DNA from: Planococcus citri
Taxonomy: Eukaryota > Arthropoda > Insecta > Hemiptera > Pseudococcidae
Reading direction: 5' to 3'
NCBI RefSeq assembly: GCF_950023065.1
Contig: NC_088679.1
Span: 17,484,001-17,548,000, forward strand
Length of the DNA stretch: 64,000 bases
Part shown: positions 37,809 through 48,050 of the stretch, in pieces
How the letters are laid out: every line of letters starts with the position of its first letter
How positions within the stretch are numbered: position 1 is the stretch's first letter
Position numbers and translations under genes: made by a program
The notes under the pieces: generated by a model
The model's input: the letters and a program-made list of their open reading frames with translations, nothing else
Database searches by the model: none
What the model was told of the DNA's origin: nothing

Positions 37809-40800
37809 TAAGGGGAAAAACGTTTTGGGGATCTCCTGTCACGAGTAGAACGACGAAGAACCGGAGGAGGCGAAGCAGTAGCCTCTTGAAAGGATTGCTC
37901 ATGAACATCGTGATCATGAAGCTCTTGATCTTCGAATTGATCCGCAAACGAATAAGGAGTAGAGGAAACAGCTCCAGCAACATCGAACGAACGACTTCGA
38001 ATTTGATTTGCATGACGCTTCGCGATGGAACCATTATCGTTGATCAAATACAGTACTTTACCAAGACGACTATGTATAAAACCATAGGCCCATTTTTCGC
38101 TTTTATTATAAACACGATATTGAACCTTTTGATTAGGACAAAATGATCGTCTAGGTTCATCCGCAATCTCCTTGGTCTCAGAATCCTTCGGTAGTAGTAG
38201 GTCGAGCGTTGTGTTCATTGAACGACTGAACATTAATTCAAACGGCGATTTATTAGTTGTAGAATTAGGCGCACGACGATAGGACTGCAGAAAACGAGCC
38301 AATCGTTGAGTTAAAGTGCCATTGGTGTCGCATTTTAAACCATTTTTTACCGTCTGTACGTAACGCTCAACTTGTCCGTTGGATTGAGGGTGGAACGGAG
38401 GGGAAGTAACATGCTTTACGCCAATACTTCGCAGGTAGGTACTCATTTCCGATGAAACAAACTGAGGAGCGTTGTCCGAAACGAGCACAGTAGGATTGCC
38501 GAAACGACTAAAACATTCGACAAAACATTCGATGACCTTTTCAGTAGTAATTGACTGCAGCGGATAAACTTCTACCCATTTCGAGTAAGCATCGACCAAA
38601 ATGAGTAAATTCGTACCATCGAGTGTACCAATATCGAAATGTACTCGTTGCCACGGAGCTTTAGGATTCTCCCACTGATGAGGCGGAAGTTTATCGGCGT
38701 TTCGAGCGTTTTTACCGCAAATTTCACACTGCGCGACCATTTTTTCGATGCACTGGTCGATTTTTGGCCAATAAATGTAGCTCTGAGCGAGTTGTTTACA
38801 TTTTACAATTCCCAGATGACCAGAATGAATTTCGCGTAGAACCGCATCGCGAAATTTGGTAGGAATGTAAACACGTTCGTTACGAAAAATACAGCCATTA
38901 TACAAAGAGTATGCGCACAACTCCTTGGGCTTTAACGAACATTGCTCTTCACCGGACAGCTGACGAAGTAGAGAAGCTGTGGTAGGATCTTTCAAAGTTT
39001 CCTCGGCAATTTGAGCAGCAGTAACTGGAATTTTCTGCAACAACTCTTTCTGTAGAAACGTAGGTGTATCGATTTGGTTAACATCGACTTCGTTATAAGG
39101 AAAACGACTGACAAAATCGGCATTGGCGTTCTGTTCGGAACGGCGGTACTTGATTTCGTAGTCAAAACCTTGAAGAAAAATGGCGTAATGCAAAAGTCGG
39201 GTAGCACTGAGTGAAGGTTTAGCAGCATGAGCGGCGAAAATCGATTGAAGAGGACGACAGTCGGTAATTAACGTAAATTTTCTTCCAAATAAGTAATTGA
39301 AAAACTTACGCGTTCCCCAGTAGATGGAAAGTGCCTCCTTATCAATCTGGCTATAACGCTGCTCTGTAGGAGTAAGCTTACGAGAAACAAACGCAATCGG
39401 GCGCTCACCATTTTCATCTTCGTGACTCAAAACGGCGCCAATCGCTTCTGGAGATGCATCGGTTGCTAGAATCAATTTTTTGCTCGGATCGAAATGAGTC
39501 AAAACGCGATCACTAGCTATCTCCTTTTTAATATTCTCAAACGCAGCACTGCAAGCCTTAGTCCATTTAAATCTGGCATTTTTCTGCAAAAGTTTACCCA
39601 AAGGAGCAAATAATTGACTCATATTAGGAACAAAACGCGCGTAGTAATTCACTAAGCCTTGAAACGATTTCAGCTCAGCAGCAGTACGAGGTTGTTTAGC
39701 ATTTAAAACTGCCTCAATTTTCTCTTGCGTTTTATGAACTCCATTGGAATCAATTTCGTAACCAAGGTAGGTTAAACGGTCAGTAAGAAAATCGCACTTT
39801 TTCTTATTCAAACGAATGTTGAACTTACGGCATAATTCGAAAAATTTACGAACTCGCATTAAATGTTCTTTAGCAGTAGCAGAAGCGATTTTAACGTCAT
39901 CGTAGAAAACGCACGATCCTGGAAGATCTTTCAGCATAGATTCCATAAATCTTTGCCACTTCGCTGCGGCACATTGAACACCGTAATTCATACGATTCAC
40001 GTTGTGTAAACCCTTTGGAGTATTCACCGTTAAAATTTTCGAAGCGTTCAACGTAGTACACATGTGCATATAAGCTTCACTGATGTCAAACTTCGAAAAA
40101 TAGCGACAATTACCAGATCCATGAAACGTTTCTTCCACATTTGGAATTGGGTAATCTTCAGGTACGATGTGTCGATTAACAGTTACGCTATAATCGCCAA
40201 CTAAACGTACACGACCGTCAGATTTAATCACTGGCACAACTGGAGTAGCCCATTCTGAAGAAGTGACAGGCGTATAAACTCCTTCGGCGACCAAACGATC
40301 AATTTCAGCATTAACAGCAGCTTGAAGCGCATAGGGAACTGGTCTAGCTCGACAGTATATCGGAACAGTCTCAGGTTTCAAATAAATTTCAGCCTCGACG
40401 TCTGGAATTCGTCCAATACCACTGGCAAAAATATCCGCGAACTCTTCGGTTAAACGTAAAATACCATTTTTCAACTCGACATGTTCAGAAACAGTCTGAT
40501 TGATAACGTTCTCGGAATCAGCAGGTTTGTAGCAATGATCTCGAATATCGATATTTAAAGGTAGCAACCAATCGAGACCAACAACACTTGAATAATCACC
40601 ATCGACGATTTGCAGTTCGAGATCGAGTGATTTTTGTTTGTAGGAAACCGTAACAGGTACAATACCGATGATAGTAAGTTCACCACCAGTGTACGAAGTA
40701 AGTGGGATATTTTCAGCTCGCATATTAGATAACAAACCAAGCTGACGTGCTTCACTCTTCGATAATAACGTGTAAGCAGAACCGCTATCCGCTTCGAAAC

Positions 40801-41869
40801 GTACTTCACGACCATTTACTGATAAAGTAAGTTTTATCTTCGGCGTTGGAGCACTGCTTATGGCGGAAATACTAGCGATATCAACCACTTTAACGGATCT
40901 AGCTGACTGAGATTCGTTTAACGCACGTATCATTTCAGATCTAGACATACCGCAAACGCTAGGAAGATGACCCGTTTTGCTGCACTTTTTGCATTTTGTA
41001 TTTTTACTGCAATTTCTGCACTCTGTTGCCTTATGATCTTTTCGTCCGCAATGGTAGCATACGATGACTTGAGATGACGAATTCGATGAGGCGTTAGATT
41101 TGGGTTTTTCACTCTTCGAAGAAGACGTATTCGACGCAGCGGCAGATTGGGGTTTTTTCTTCTTACGCACTGACTCGTTGATTTTGTTCATCGAGTTATC
41201 ACTATTCGACCTTGACGAATTGGTAGCAGTTTCGCCAGTCGGAGCAGATTGTAACTGAGTAACACCCTTACCTGCTTGTTCAGCAGCTTTCGCACGAGCA
41301 ATAACATCTTTCAACGCAAGATTCGGGGTAGAGAAGTAATAATTTTGCAAACTCGTATCACGTACTCCCGCAATAATGCGATCTCGAATCTCCTCGTCTA
41401 AACGTGCATCGGTATCAAACTCGCATCCGATCGTTAGTTCCTTTAAAGCAGCATGAAACGAATTGAAATCTTCGTTTTCTTGCTGAACACGGGAGCGAAA
41501 TTTGTATCGACATACTGCTGATAGCGGTGATGGGTTGTAATGTTCGATTAATGCTTCGGTCAACGTTTTGAAATCCATGTCCTTCGGCTTTTTCGGTACT
41601 GAAATTTTCTTCATAATAGAGTAAGTTTCAGGTCCAACCGACGCAATTAGAAAATTAACTTTGTCGGCATCGAGAACCTTGTAGCAATTGAGATGACTGG
41701 TGAATTGCTCCAACCATGATTCAAAATCTTCTTTTGTAGCATCGAAGCGACCAAATGGAGGAGGAATATTAGCCGCCATCTCGCACGAAGAAAACGACGC
41801 ACCGGACTCGGAGGAACTATCGGAATCGTAAATACTATCACTTACATCGTCGACCATAACAATTCGCAC
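37808..41869 (-). CDS. gag-pol: Gag-Pol polyprotein of Ty3/mag-like retrotransposon
   Basis: A 1353-residue single frame encoding particle protein and all replication enzymes. A Gag-like region covers about 40-210, after an acidic/Ser-rich start. Two CCHC zinc knuckles follow (about 270-283, CYHCGRKDHKATEC; about 290-303, CKKCSKTGHLPSVC). The aspartic protease has active site DSGSA (about 360). The reverse transcriptase has its catalytic motif FYDDVKIA (about 655). RNase H has ATDASPEAIGAVLSH (about 801). The integrase has an HHCC zinc site (HSGH...CEIC, about 1011-1046) and DDE catalytic residues (D about 1091, D about 1131, E about 1167, with 35 residues between the last two). No chromodomain is evident. 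The first ATG is at 41869; an in-frame ATG four codons later (MVDDV) could also serve. There are no frameshifts or stops, so the protein should be functional. Confidence 0.95.
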   Translation of the reverse strand: MRIVMVDDVSDSIYDSDSSSESGASFSSCEMAANIPPPFGRFDATKEDFESWLEQFTSHLNCYKVLDADKVNFLIASVGPETYSIMKKISVPKKPKDMDFKTLTEALIEHYNPSPLSAVCRYKFRSRVQQENEDFNSFHAALKELTIGCEFDTDARLDEEIRDRIIAGVRDTSLQNYYFSTPNLALKDVIARAKAAEQAGKGVTQLQSAPTGETATNSSRSNSDNSMNKINESVRKKKKPQSAAASNTSSSKSEKPKSNASSNSSSQVIVCYHCGRKDHKATECRNCSKNTKCKKCSKTGHLPSVCGMSRSEMIRALNESQSARSVKVVDIASISAISSAPTPKIKLTLSVNGREVRFEADSGSAYTLLSKSEARQLGLLSNMRAENIPLTSYTGGELTIIGIVPVTVSYKQKSLDLELQIVDGDYSSVVGLDWLLPLNIDIRDHCYKPADSENVINQTVSEHVELKNGILRLTEEFADIFASGIGRIPDVEAEIYLKPETVPIYCRARPVPYALQAAVNAEIDRLVAEGVYTPVTSSEWATPVVPVIKSDGRVRLVGDYSVTVNRHIVPEDYPIPNVEETFHGSGNCRYFSKFDISEAYMHMCTTLNASKILTVNTPKGLHNVNRMNYGVQCAAAKWQRFMESMLKDLPGSCVFYDDVKIASATAKEHLMRVRKFFELCRKFNIRLNKKKCDFLTDRLTYLGYEIDSNGVHKTQEKIEAVLNAKQPRTAAELKSFQGLVNYYARFVPNMSQLFAPLGKLLQKNARFKWTKACSAAFENIKKEIASDRVLTHFDPSKKLILATDASPEAIGAVLSHEDENGERPIAFVSRKLTPTEQRYSQIDKEALSIYWGTRKFFNYLFGRKFTLITDCRPLQSIFAAHAAKPSLSATRLLHYAIFLQGFDYEIKYRRSEQNANADFVSRFPYNEVDVNQIDTPTFLQKELLQKIPVTAAQIAEETLKDPTTASLLRQLSGEEQCSLKPKELCAYSLYNGCIFRNERVYIPTKFRDAVLREIHSGHLGIVKCKQLAQSYIYWPKIDQCIEKMVAQCEICGKNARNADKLPPHQWENPKAPWQRVHFDIGTLDGTNLLILVDAYSKWVEVYPLQSITTEKVIECFVECFSRFGNPTVLVSDNAPQFVSSEMSTYLRSIGVKHVTSPPFHPQSNGQVERYVQTVKNGLKCDTNGTLTQRLARFLQSYRRAPNSTTNKSPFELMFSRSMNTTLDLLLPKDSETKEIADEPRRSFCPNQKVQYRVYNKSEKWAYGFIHSRLGKVLYLINDNGSIAKRHANQIRSRSFDVAGAVSSTPYSFADQFEDQELHDHDVHEQSFQEATASPPPVLRRSTRDRRSPKRFSP

Positions 41870-41889
41870 ATACGCACATATTTAAAAGG

Positions 41890-41903
41890 CATCCTCGTCG
41901 CCA
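41890..41903 (-). promoter_or_regulatory. Primer-binding site, tRNA-Ser(GCU) type
   Basis: On the minus strand tggcgacgaggatg lies 2 nt inside the 5' LTR. It is complementary to the 3' end of animal tRNA-Ser(GCU), whose gene ends catcctcgtcg before the added CCA. The match is 14 nt; the next bases differ. Confidence 0.75.
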
Positions 41904-41905
41904 GT

Positions 41906-42110
41906 TGTAATATCTTTCACGAGAAATAAAAGAAGAAACCATTACAAAACGAATGATAAAATATAATGAATAAAACACACGTAAGAATAAAGGTACCAAA
42001 CTAAAAAGATGATGAAATAATACCAATAGGTTGCGACTACGATTACATAGATCGCGCTAAAATCGAATAAAAATAATAAAATAATAATATTATCGAAGTA
42101 AAACGTATCA
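41906..42110 (-). repeat. 5' LTR, 205 bp
   Basis: Identical by eye to 37593-37797 along the full length. It should contain promoter and start site; no TATA box is obvious in the AT-rich sequence. Confidence 0.95.
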
Positions 42111-42990
42111 TTGCCTATAAACCTTGCCTTTCTGCTAAAATTATCAAAATCTTGCTTTTTGTCAACATTTAGAGAAGAAAAGTAACTTTTTTACCAAATG
42201 GTTGCAAAATAAATCTCTTTTTTTCCGGCTTAAAATTTCAGAAAATTATCACTCGTTTGCGAGTTGTTTCCTAAAAGCGTTGGTTTTTTTGGCCAAAGAT
42301 TGACAAAAATTCTCGCTTTCTTGTAAATTATCAATAAGGTTAAATCTCGCTTTTTTCCCTAAAAAATGTCAATCCAAAAAGTCTCACTTGTTTCCAAAAA
42401 TTATTGCTGAAAAGCTCTTGCTGCAATTCTCAAAATCTCGCTTTTTCGCCAGAAACTGCCAAAAATTATCACTTTCATGTCTCAAAAATATTGAAAATCT
42501 TACTTTATTACAACAATAAGTTCAACTTTTCTATCATAAATTTGGAAAACGAATCATTTCCTTGCTGATAATTGCCCAAGATGTAATTTTTGCTTAAATT
42601 GTCAAAGATGCTCGTTTTTTCCGAATTAGTCTCGCCCCCCCCCCCCTCCTAAAAATTCTAAAAATAGCCAAAAAGTCTCACTTTTTTTTTACGAATATTG
42701 ATTAATCAAGTCTCGCTTTTGTGTCAAAAATTACTTTTAAAAAGGTCTGCTTTTTGCTGAAATTGCCAAAATCACACTTTTTTATCAAAAATTGTCAAAA
42801 ATTCTCATTTTTACATCAAAAATTGCCAAAAATCTTCTTTTAAGTATTACCAAAAAGTTGTCAAATAGTCTCACTTTCTAACAAAAATTTAGAAAACGTA
42901 AGCTATTATTTTTTTGCCAGTAGGTAAGTAATTGCCAAAAATCGTACTTTTTGCTAAAATTCTCAAAGTCTCAATCGAGTTTCATTGTCG
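42111..42990 (+). repeat. Low-complexity repeat family C, right part of the LTR-element target
   Basis: Array of tctcgctttttgc, caaaaattgccaaaa and gctaaaattgtcaaa words that continues the array broken at 37592. A C-run lies at about 42636-42646. Confidence 0.6.
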
Positions 42991-43974
42991 GATTTCAATT
43001 GGAATATTTATTGTTTTGTAGGTATTTTCTTTCTTTTTTTGAATGAAATGTTCGTTTTTTTAAATTCTGTTTCATTGTAACTTTTTTAGTTAGTTTTTAA
43101 TCTTTTTAAAAAAAATTTAGGTTAGTCAAGTACCTAATTTTTTGGAAAACAATAAGAGTTTGGGTCCGGAAATTCTTTCCTGAGCAATTTTTGGTGTAGA
43201 GGCCAAAGACACTATCCTGACCAGAACGCTAAACTCGCATATGATCCGAAGTGAGCGTAAAACCTCAATGAAAGTGATGGAACCTCCACCAAATTCAGAT
43301 TTTCGGATTCACTTGGAGAGATATCGCAAGAATAAGCTTTTATTGATAAAGAACTTATTTATAAAATTATTCTATTCTGAATTTTCTACCAAAAATGTCC
43401 TAAAGATTTTTAAAATTAACTATTCGTTTAATCACAAAAACTTCCTTTGGGGTTTATCGAAAAAATATTTAGGTCTTCGATCTGAAAATCAGCTCATTTT
43501 GAGTTGAAATTATCTTCTCCTTATCTCCCTCTTTCGTTCCCATCTCCCTCCTCTCCCTCCCTCCCTCATACACTCCTCCAAAAAATTTTAGCTCACGCGA
43601 ATTTTTTTTCTTTTGAAAAACTGCGAGATCATAATTCCATTCGATAACGCTTTCAATCGTATGAAAAATAGTATGTTTTTGTAAACTTGAGAACTTTTTA
43701 AAATGCTGAATACGAAAAAAAAACGTTCCAATTTTTCAATGAGTAAACTGTTGTTATCGGAATCATTATTTCAAAATATGTGTAACTAGATGCAATGAAG
43801 GAGTATCATTTTTCACTTTTTCCAATTAGTTTTTGAGTTTTAAAATAGTATATTATTATACGTATAGATGATAGATATAGATATAATTTATAAAGTCAAA
43901 ATATGAAAAAAAAAAAAAAAACTTATTTTATGTGTACCCATTTTAAAGTACTTTGACATACATCATTGTAGAAT
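42991..43974. other. Non-coding DNA downstream of the secreted-protein gene
   Basis: No gene. It contains a ctccctcc-rich stretch near 43535-43570 and an A-run at about 43908-43921. On the minus strand this is the region where the 3' UTR and poly(A) site of the neighbouring gene should lie. Confidence 0.35.
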
Positions 43975-43989
43975 TCAAATTTTCGTTGA

Positions 43990-44115
43990 TTGATCTACCG
44001 ATGCGAACCCTCCCTTCGAGTAATCTGTTGATGTAGACCCTTCCTTCAATTTATCAGATTACGTGGACTGATCCTTCGAGTGATATGTTGATGTGGACCC
44101 TTCCTTCGAGTCATT
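43990..44115 (-). repeat. 30-bp tandem repeat at the 3' end of the secreted-protein gene
   Basis: Four units of 29-31 bp on the minus strand, each starting like ctcgaaggaagggtccacat. The first two are in the coding sequence (residues DSKEGSTST and SKDQST) and the stop codon TAA falls in the second. The last two lie past the stop yet stay in the same open frame, up to a TGA at 43977-43975. Confidence 0.75.
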
Positions 44116-45159
44116 TTTCGGTTCTTCTTCAATCTTGTTTTTCCAGTAGCCTTTCAAATTCTTTTTTGGTTCACAAGCCCAACCCTGCGAATTAAATGGA
44201 AAATAGGTACGAAAATTTTCTATGAATTTTTGAAATCCGAATAAGTAGGTATACGAGTACTTAGGTATTTTATACACACCAAAAGAACCAATAGGTACGA
44301 TTAAATTACTTACTTTGAATTTCGGCGCAACTAACTCAACTTTAACGCGTGACCAAATCAACAAATCGTCTGCCGTTGGACCCATCGATATACATTTGTC
44401 ATCTTTACCTGCACTTAGATAACAAATTCCTATTTCTCTTGGAACGAAAATTTCACCGTGCATAATACTGAATAGCTTGACTTGCAAATTTTTACACCCA
44501 CTGTCATTTCTAATCTTCTCTTCGCTGTATGCGTTTTCTACTTTTTTCCCGAGTTCTACGCAAATGTCTTTTACCAATGCCGCTTTTTGCTTATCTTTGC
44601 ATATATTGGAGCTGAAATTTTGGAATATAATGAAAATTGTGTCTAATTTAAAATTACCTCGAGTTACATTTTCCACAACTATAGACGTATGATTAATTAG
44701 TTACAGGCATATGGTTTAATGAATGTGAACAACCGATGTATATGTATAAGTACTTCTATACTTACTTAAACTCACTTCATTTTTCAAAATCTAATTTAAA
44801 TGTTTTCAGAATCTTATCTTATTATTTATTACATAAGTAGAAGTATTCTGCTCAGATATGAAAAATTTTAAAATAATTTGCTCGTATCTACGGACATCTA
44901 TTTATTTATTTTTTTTTTATATTTTTCAACTTAATAAGGCGTTTCATATGTACAAGGGGGTCAACATCTTTGAATATTCTTTGACCGTCGTTAGCGACGG
45001 GTGGATTTGCTAATTGATAAATAAAACTCAAACGCTTTACCTATTCCAAAGGTTATCGAACTGATTAAACATCACAGAAGGTACAGGCTCCTCTTCATAA
45101 TCAGGGCAGGTCACATACGAACACGATACGAAAAGAAAAATGACCAAATACGCGAACAT
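44059..45159 (-). CDS. Small secreted protein, three exons, unknown function
   Basis: Predicted spliced gene for a protein of 180 residues. Exon 1 (45159-45041) starts with a signal peptide (MFAYLVIFLFVSCSYVTC, cleavage probably near residue 18) and ends at a gtaaag donor. Exon 2 (44611-44314) follows an aaaatttcag acceptor and joins in frame, the split codon giving Ser; it ends at a gtaagt donor. Exon 3 (44184-44059) follows an attcgcag acceptor. The 129-nt second intron is a multiple of three without a stop, so it might be retained, adding 43 residues. The mature part has about six Cys residues (in ICKD, DICV, GCKN, ICYL, KCIS and ACEP), compatible with disulfides. The tail is rich in Lys, Glu, Ser and Thr and built on 10-residue repeats. 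A TATA-like tatattatgaattcg lies about 80-95 bp upstream of the ATG. I do not recognise the family. A salivary, venom or cuticle protein are guesses. Confidence 0.6.
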
Positions 45160-45500
45160 GTTTGAAGATTTTCAATTTTCATGCAAAATTTGTACTACTT
45201 TCAATTTGATCAAAGTTTCGATGTGAATCACTGTTTTCGAATTCATAATATAATTCTTCCATCTGGATACCTATGTCTTTATACGTGACTAATTGTTTAG
45301 ACAAGTGGTGAATTTGAACATAAATCTGTCGTGATCATAAACCACCTGTGTTTCGTTGATTTTAGATTCGAAAATTTTAGAAATCGAAATTGAGCAGTTG
45401 GCGAAATTTGTAACCATCAATTTGATATTTTTGAGCTAAATCTTTTATGGTCAAGTAGCGAAAAATTTTACTTGTCAATCTGAAAAGCTGGAAGTTTACG

Positions 45501-45541
45501 AATCTTGTAATTATAAACACCCCCCCCCCCCAAAAAAAAAA
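45501..45541 (+). mobile_element. Extremely 5'-truncated LINE insertion (3' tail only)
   Basis: The words aatcttgtaattataaacac plus a C-run and an A-run match the last about 40 bp of the RNase H LINE at 32030-33922 base for base up to homopolymer length. The copy starts inside the hairpin loop, so it is a dead-on-arrival insertion. Confidence 0.7.
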
Positions 45542-45544
45542 GTT

Positions 45545-48050
45545 TCAGTTTTCGAAAAGAGTATATGGTCTGAAACACCAGAACCAAACTTTCAGCTACC
45601 CGAATTGATTTTTGGAGAATTTTTGAAAATTCAAAATTGATCATTTTCGATAATTTTGAGAAATTTTTGGAAAAATTGATAGGAAAAAATACCACCAACA
45701 CGTCAATTTTGAACAAAATTCAAGTCAATCAACTCACATACATAACTAATCTACTCAACCATGCCATAAAACCAAACATCTAAATACCACAACACGAAAC
45801 CTTTAATTCAAGCTCCATTTTCATCCAGTGCCAGGTAAAAAAACCAAAAAAATTAATACTTAACTTCTTCTTTTGTATAAACGTCGTCGTCGTCAAATAG
45901 GCTAAAAAAAAAGAGGCAGCAGACATTCCAGACAACGAAGCATGAATGAAGCGAGCGAAAAAAAAAAAAGAAAATCTTACCACCGTCATCGTAAAGGTTC
46001 ACCGTAGAACATTTTCTTTTTCTTCATCTGACATCCATTTCTTTTCTCGATATACTTCAAGCCAACTATGAAATAAAAGTTGAAAGACCTTTTACGTGTC
46101 GTTTTTCCTTTTCCTGTATTCCTCTTTCGCGGAGGTTTTTTTTCACATCTTCGTACAGTTCGTAGTCGCTTGCGAATGCGATGGCGTGAAAACAAAATCT
46201 AAATCTCGATTTTTTCGCATTGATAAAAGAGTAAACAGAAACACCCAGACTTTTCTAGACTGACTTTTACCGCCACGAATTGTTATTTTGTTTATGGTTC
46301 CGCAAAATGCCAATTTCAATCGTATTATTTATACTTGAGCTTTTGTAAAGTTACGTCAGCATCGGCTTCGGCTCCCATATCCGCCAACCCGAACTCTCAG
46401 CCTTTCCTTCGGACTCTATCGTATTATTATACTACGACGTGAAATCCGAAGCTTGCTAGCCTACTTTATGTTTTTTTTTCTACTGCTACTTTAGACCACT
46501 TTGCTTTTATTGAGGGTTTTCGATTTTTTTTTCGTTTTTAGCAGCTTTTGTACCTTGGCGATTCTCCATTCTGTTTTCGATCATTATTTCATATTTTTTG
46601 CACGCGTTGCAATCTGACGTTAAATTTCCTATTTTTGTTCCTAAAAAAAATTACATGTTGTAGAATGTAGATCGTCACGTAAATACACACGTTGCATTAT
46701 ATACCTGCGATATTTTACACCTGTACAAACAAAGCCTCACTATAGAAGTATAGGTTAGATTCCTTGATCGAAGGAATTCTCTAGCAAATTTTCGCATCTC
46801 GACGATACTACCGTTAACACGATCGACGTCGCATTAGGGATTTACATGCTCTACAATATATGCTCGTATTTTGTACGTAGTATATTTACTCGTACGACGA
46901 CAGCGTCGACGTCTGCGTCCGAAATCGTATCAATCATTTATAACGAGAATTTATTCTTTCGGCGACGCTTCTTATTCTTCTCGAGGTTGGAGGAGAATAA
47001 AAGAGACGACAGCTAAGAAAAAATACCCTGTTCCGGAGCCATTTCCGAGCTTGATTTTTGTTACAGGATTTGATAAATATTGGATGGATGAAAAACGTTC
47101 ACACACAGTACAAGTAGTCGTATTTTTCACGATATAGGATGAAGCTAGAGCAGTGGGGGAGGAGAAAATAGAAAAACGATGTACAGGAAGAGACAAATTC
47201 TTCGGTGTTTGGTAAGGTGATGGTGTGTTTGTGTGAAATTACTCGTACGTACGTACATCAATTGTGAAGAAAATTTGTTCGATGAAATAGATTTTTTTAC
47301 TCGTTTGTTTTCCGCAAAGATGCTGCAGGTATGTTATGTTACCCTGGGGAAGATGTAGTCAGATCTGGACAAAGGTTTTTTTCTTTTTCAATATGTGTAT
47401 GTGATATAATCTGATTTAACGTCTTGACCTCCAGCCCTCATTTTATTTTCAAGCTATTAACTTTTTCGAAGATTTACTGTACAATCGAAAATTTTGTGAT
47501 GCTGGTAGCAACCTTGGAATCTTAAACTCAAAGTATTTTTTTTTTTCATCAGGGGATCAAATAAATATATATATTTTTTAATCCATACTTCGGCTGTTGT
47601 TTTAAGGGGAGAGGAAGAAAGCGGTCAAAAATCATGAGAGTGATGTAAAAAAATTATCGGGGTGTAACTTCCCTTGAACAATGTACTTCATGTTGAAAAT
47701 AATGATTATCGATTTGTGGGTATAGATATCTTTGATAAATATTCCTCAAATTCGTTGAACTTTTCCCCCGTAAACCCAGTATTTTGAAATTTAGAGACGA
47801 AATAGGTTCCTTGAGTGGGGAAAGGGACCAGACAATGAAAAATACGTAACCAATGTGTAACTCTTTTGAAAAAAACTTTCACCCTGGAATTTTTTTGTGG
47901 GAATGCATTTTGCTGTTTTGTTGAAACTTTTCCTTATCAAAATAAAACTATAGCCAGCTGAGAAAGGCTTAGCTGCAAAATGTGCGTACCTTAAACCATA
48001 ATTTCTCAGGTTATATGAAATATTTCGATAGGTGATTGTTGAATTCAAAA
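45545..48050. other. Non-coding, partly unique DNA
   Basis: No supported gene. Section 45780-47340 is CpG-richer, with a (CGT)n run at about 45882-45895 and a second ACG/GTC-rich patch near 46895-46920. An 88-codon open frame at 46871-47137 has no recognisable features. Confidence 0.4.

Larger units (their letters stand above)
37588..42115 (-). mobile_element. Complete Ty3/mag-like LTR retrotransposon
   Basis: Intact minus-strand element of 4518 bp (37593-42110) with 205-bp LTRs at both ends and a 5-bp target duplication ttgcc (37588-37592 and 42111-42115). The two LTRs are identical by eye, which implies a recent insertion. Inside are a primer-binding site next to the 5' LTR, one uninterrupted gag-pol frame and a polypurine tract next to the 3' LTR. 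There is no env-like gene. Domain order (protease-RT-RNase H-integrase) is Ty3-type. The tRNA-Ser primer, single ORF and two CCHC knuckles suggest the mag/SURL clade, which is an inference. It may still be able to move. Confidence 0.95.

Noticed and set aside
41838..42026. Open frames inside the LTRs
   Set aside because: The same short frame appears in both LTRs because they are identical. It has no known function and is AT-rich non-coding LTR sequence.
44975..45005. Short hairpin ccgtcg-ttag-cgacgg
   Set aside because: Only 6 bp of stem. Expected by chance in a window this size.
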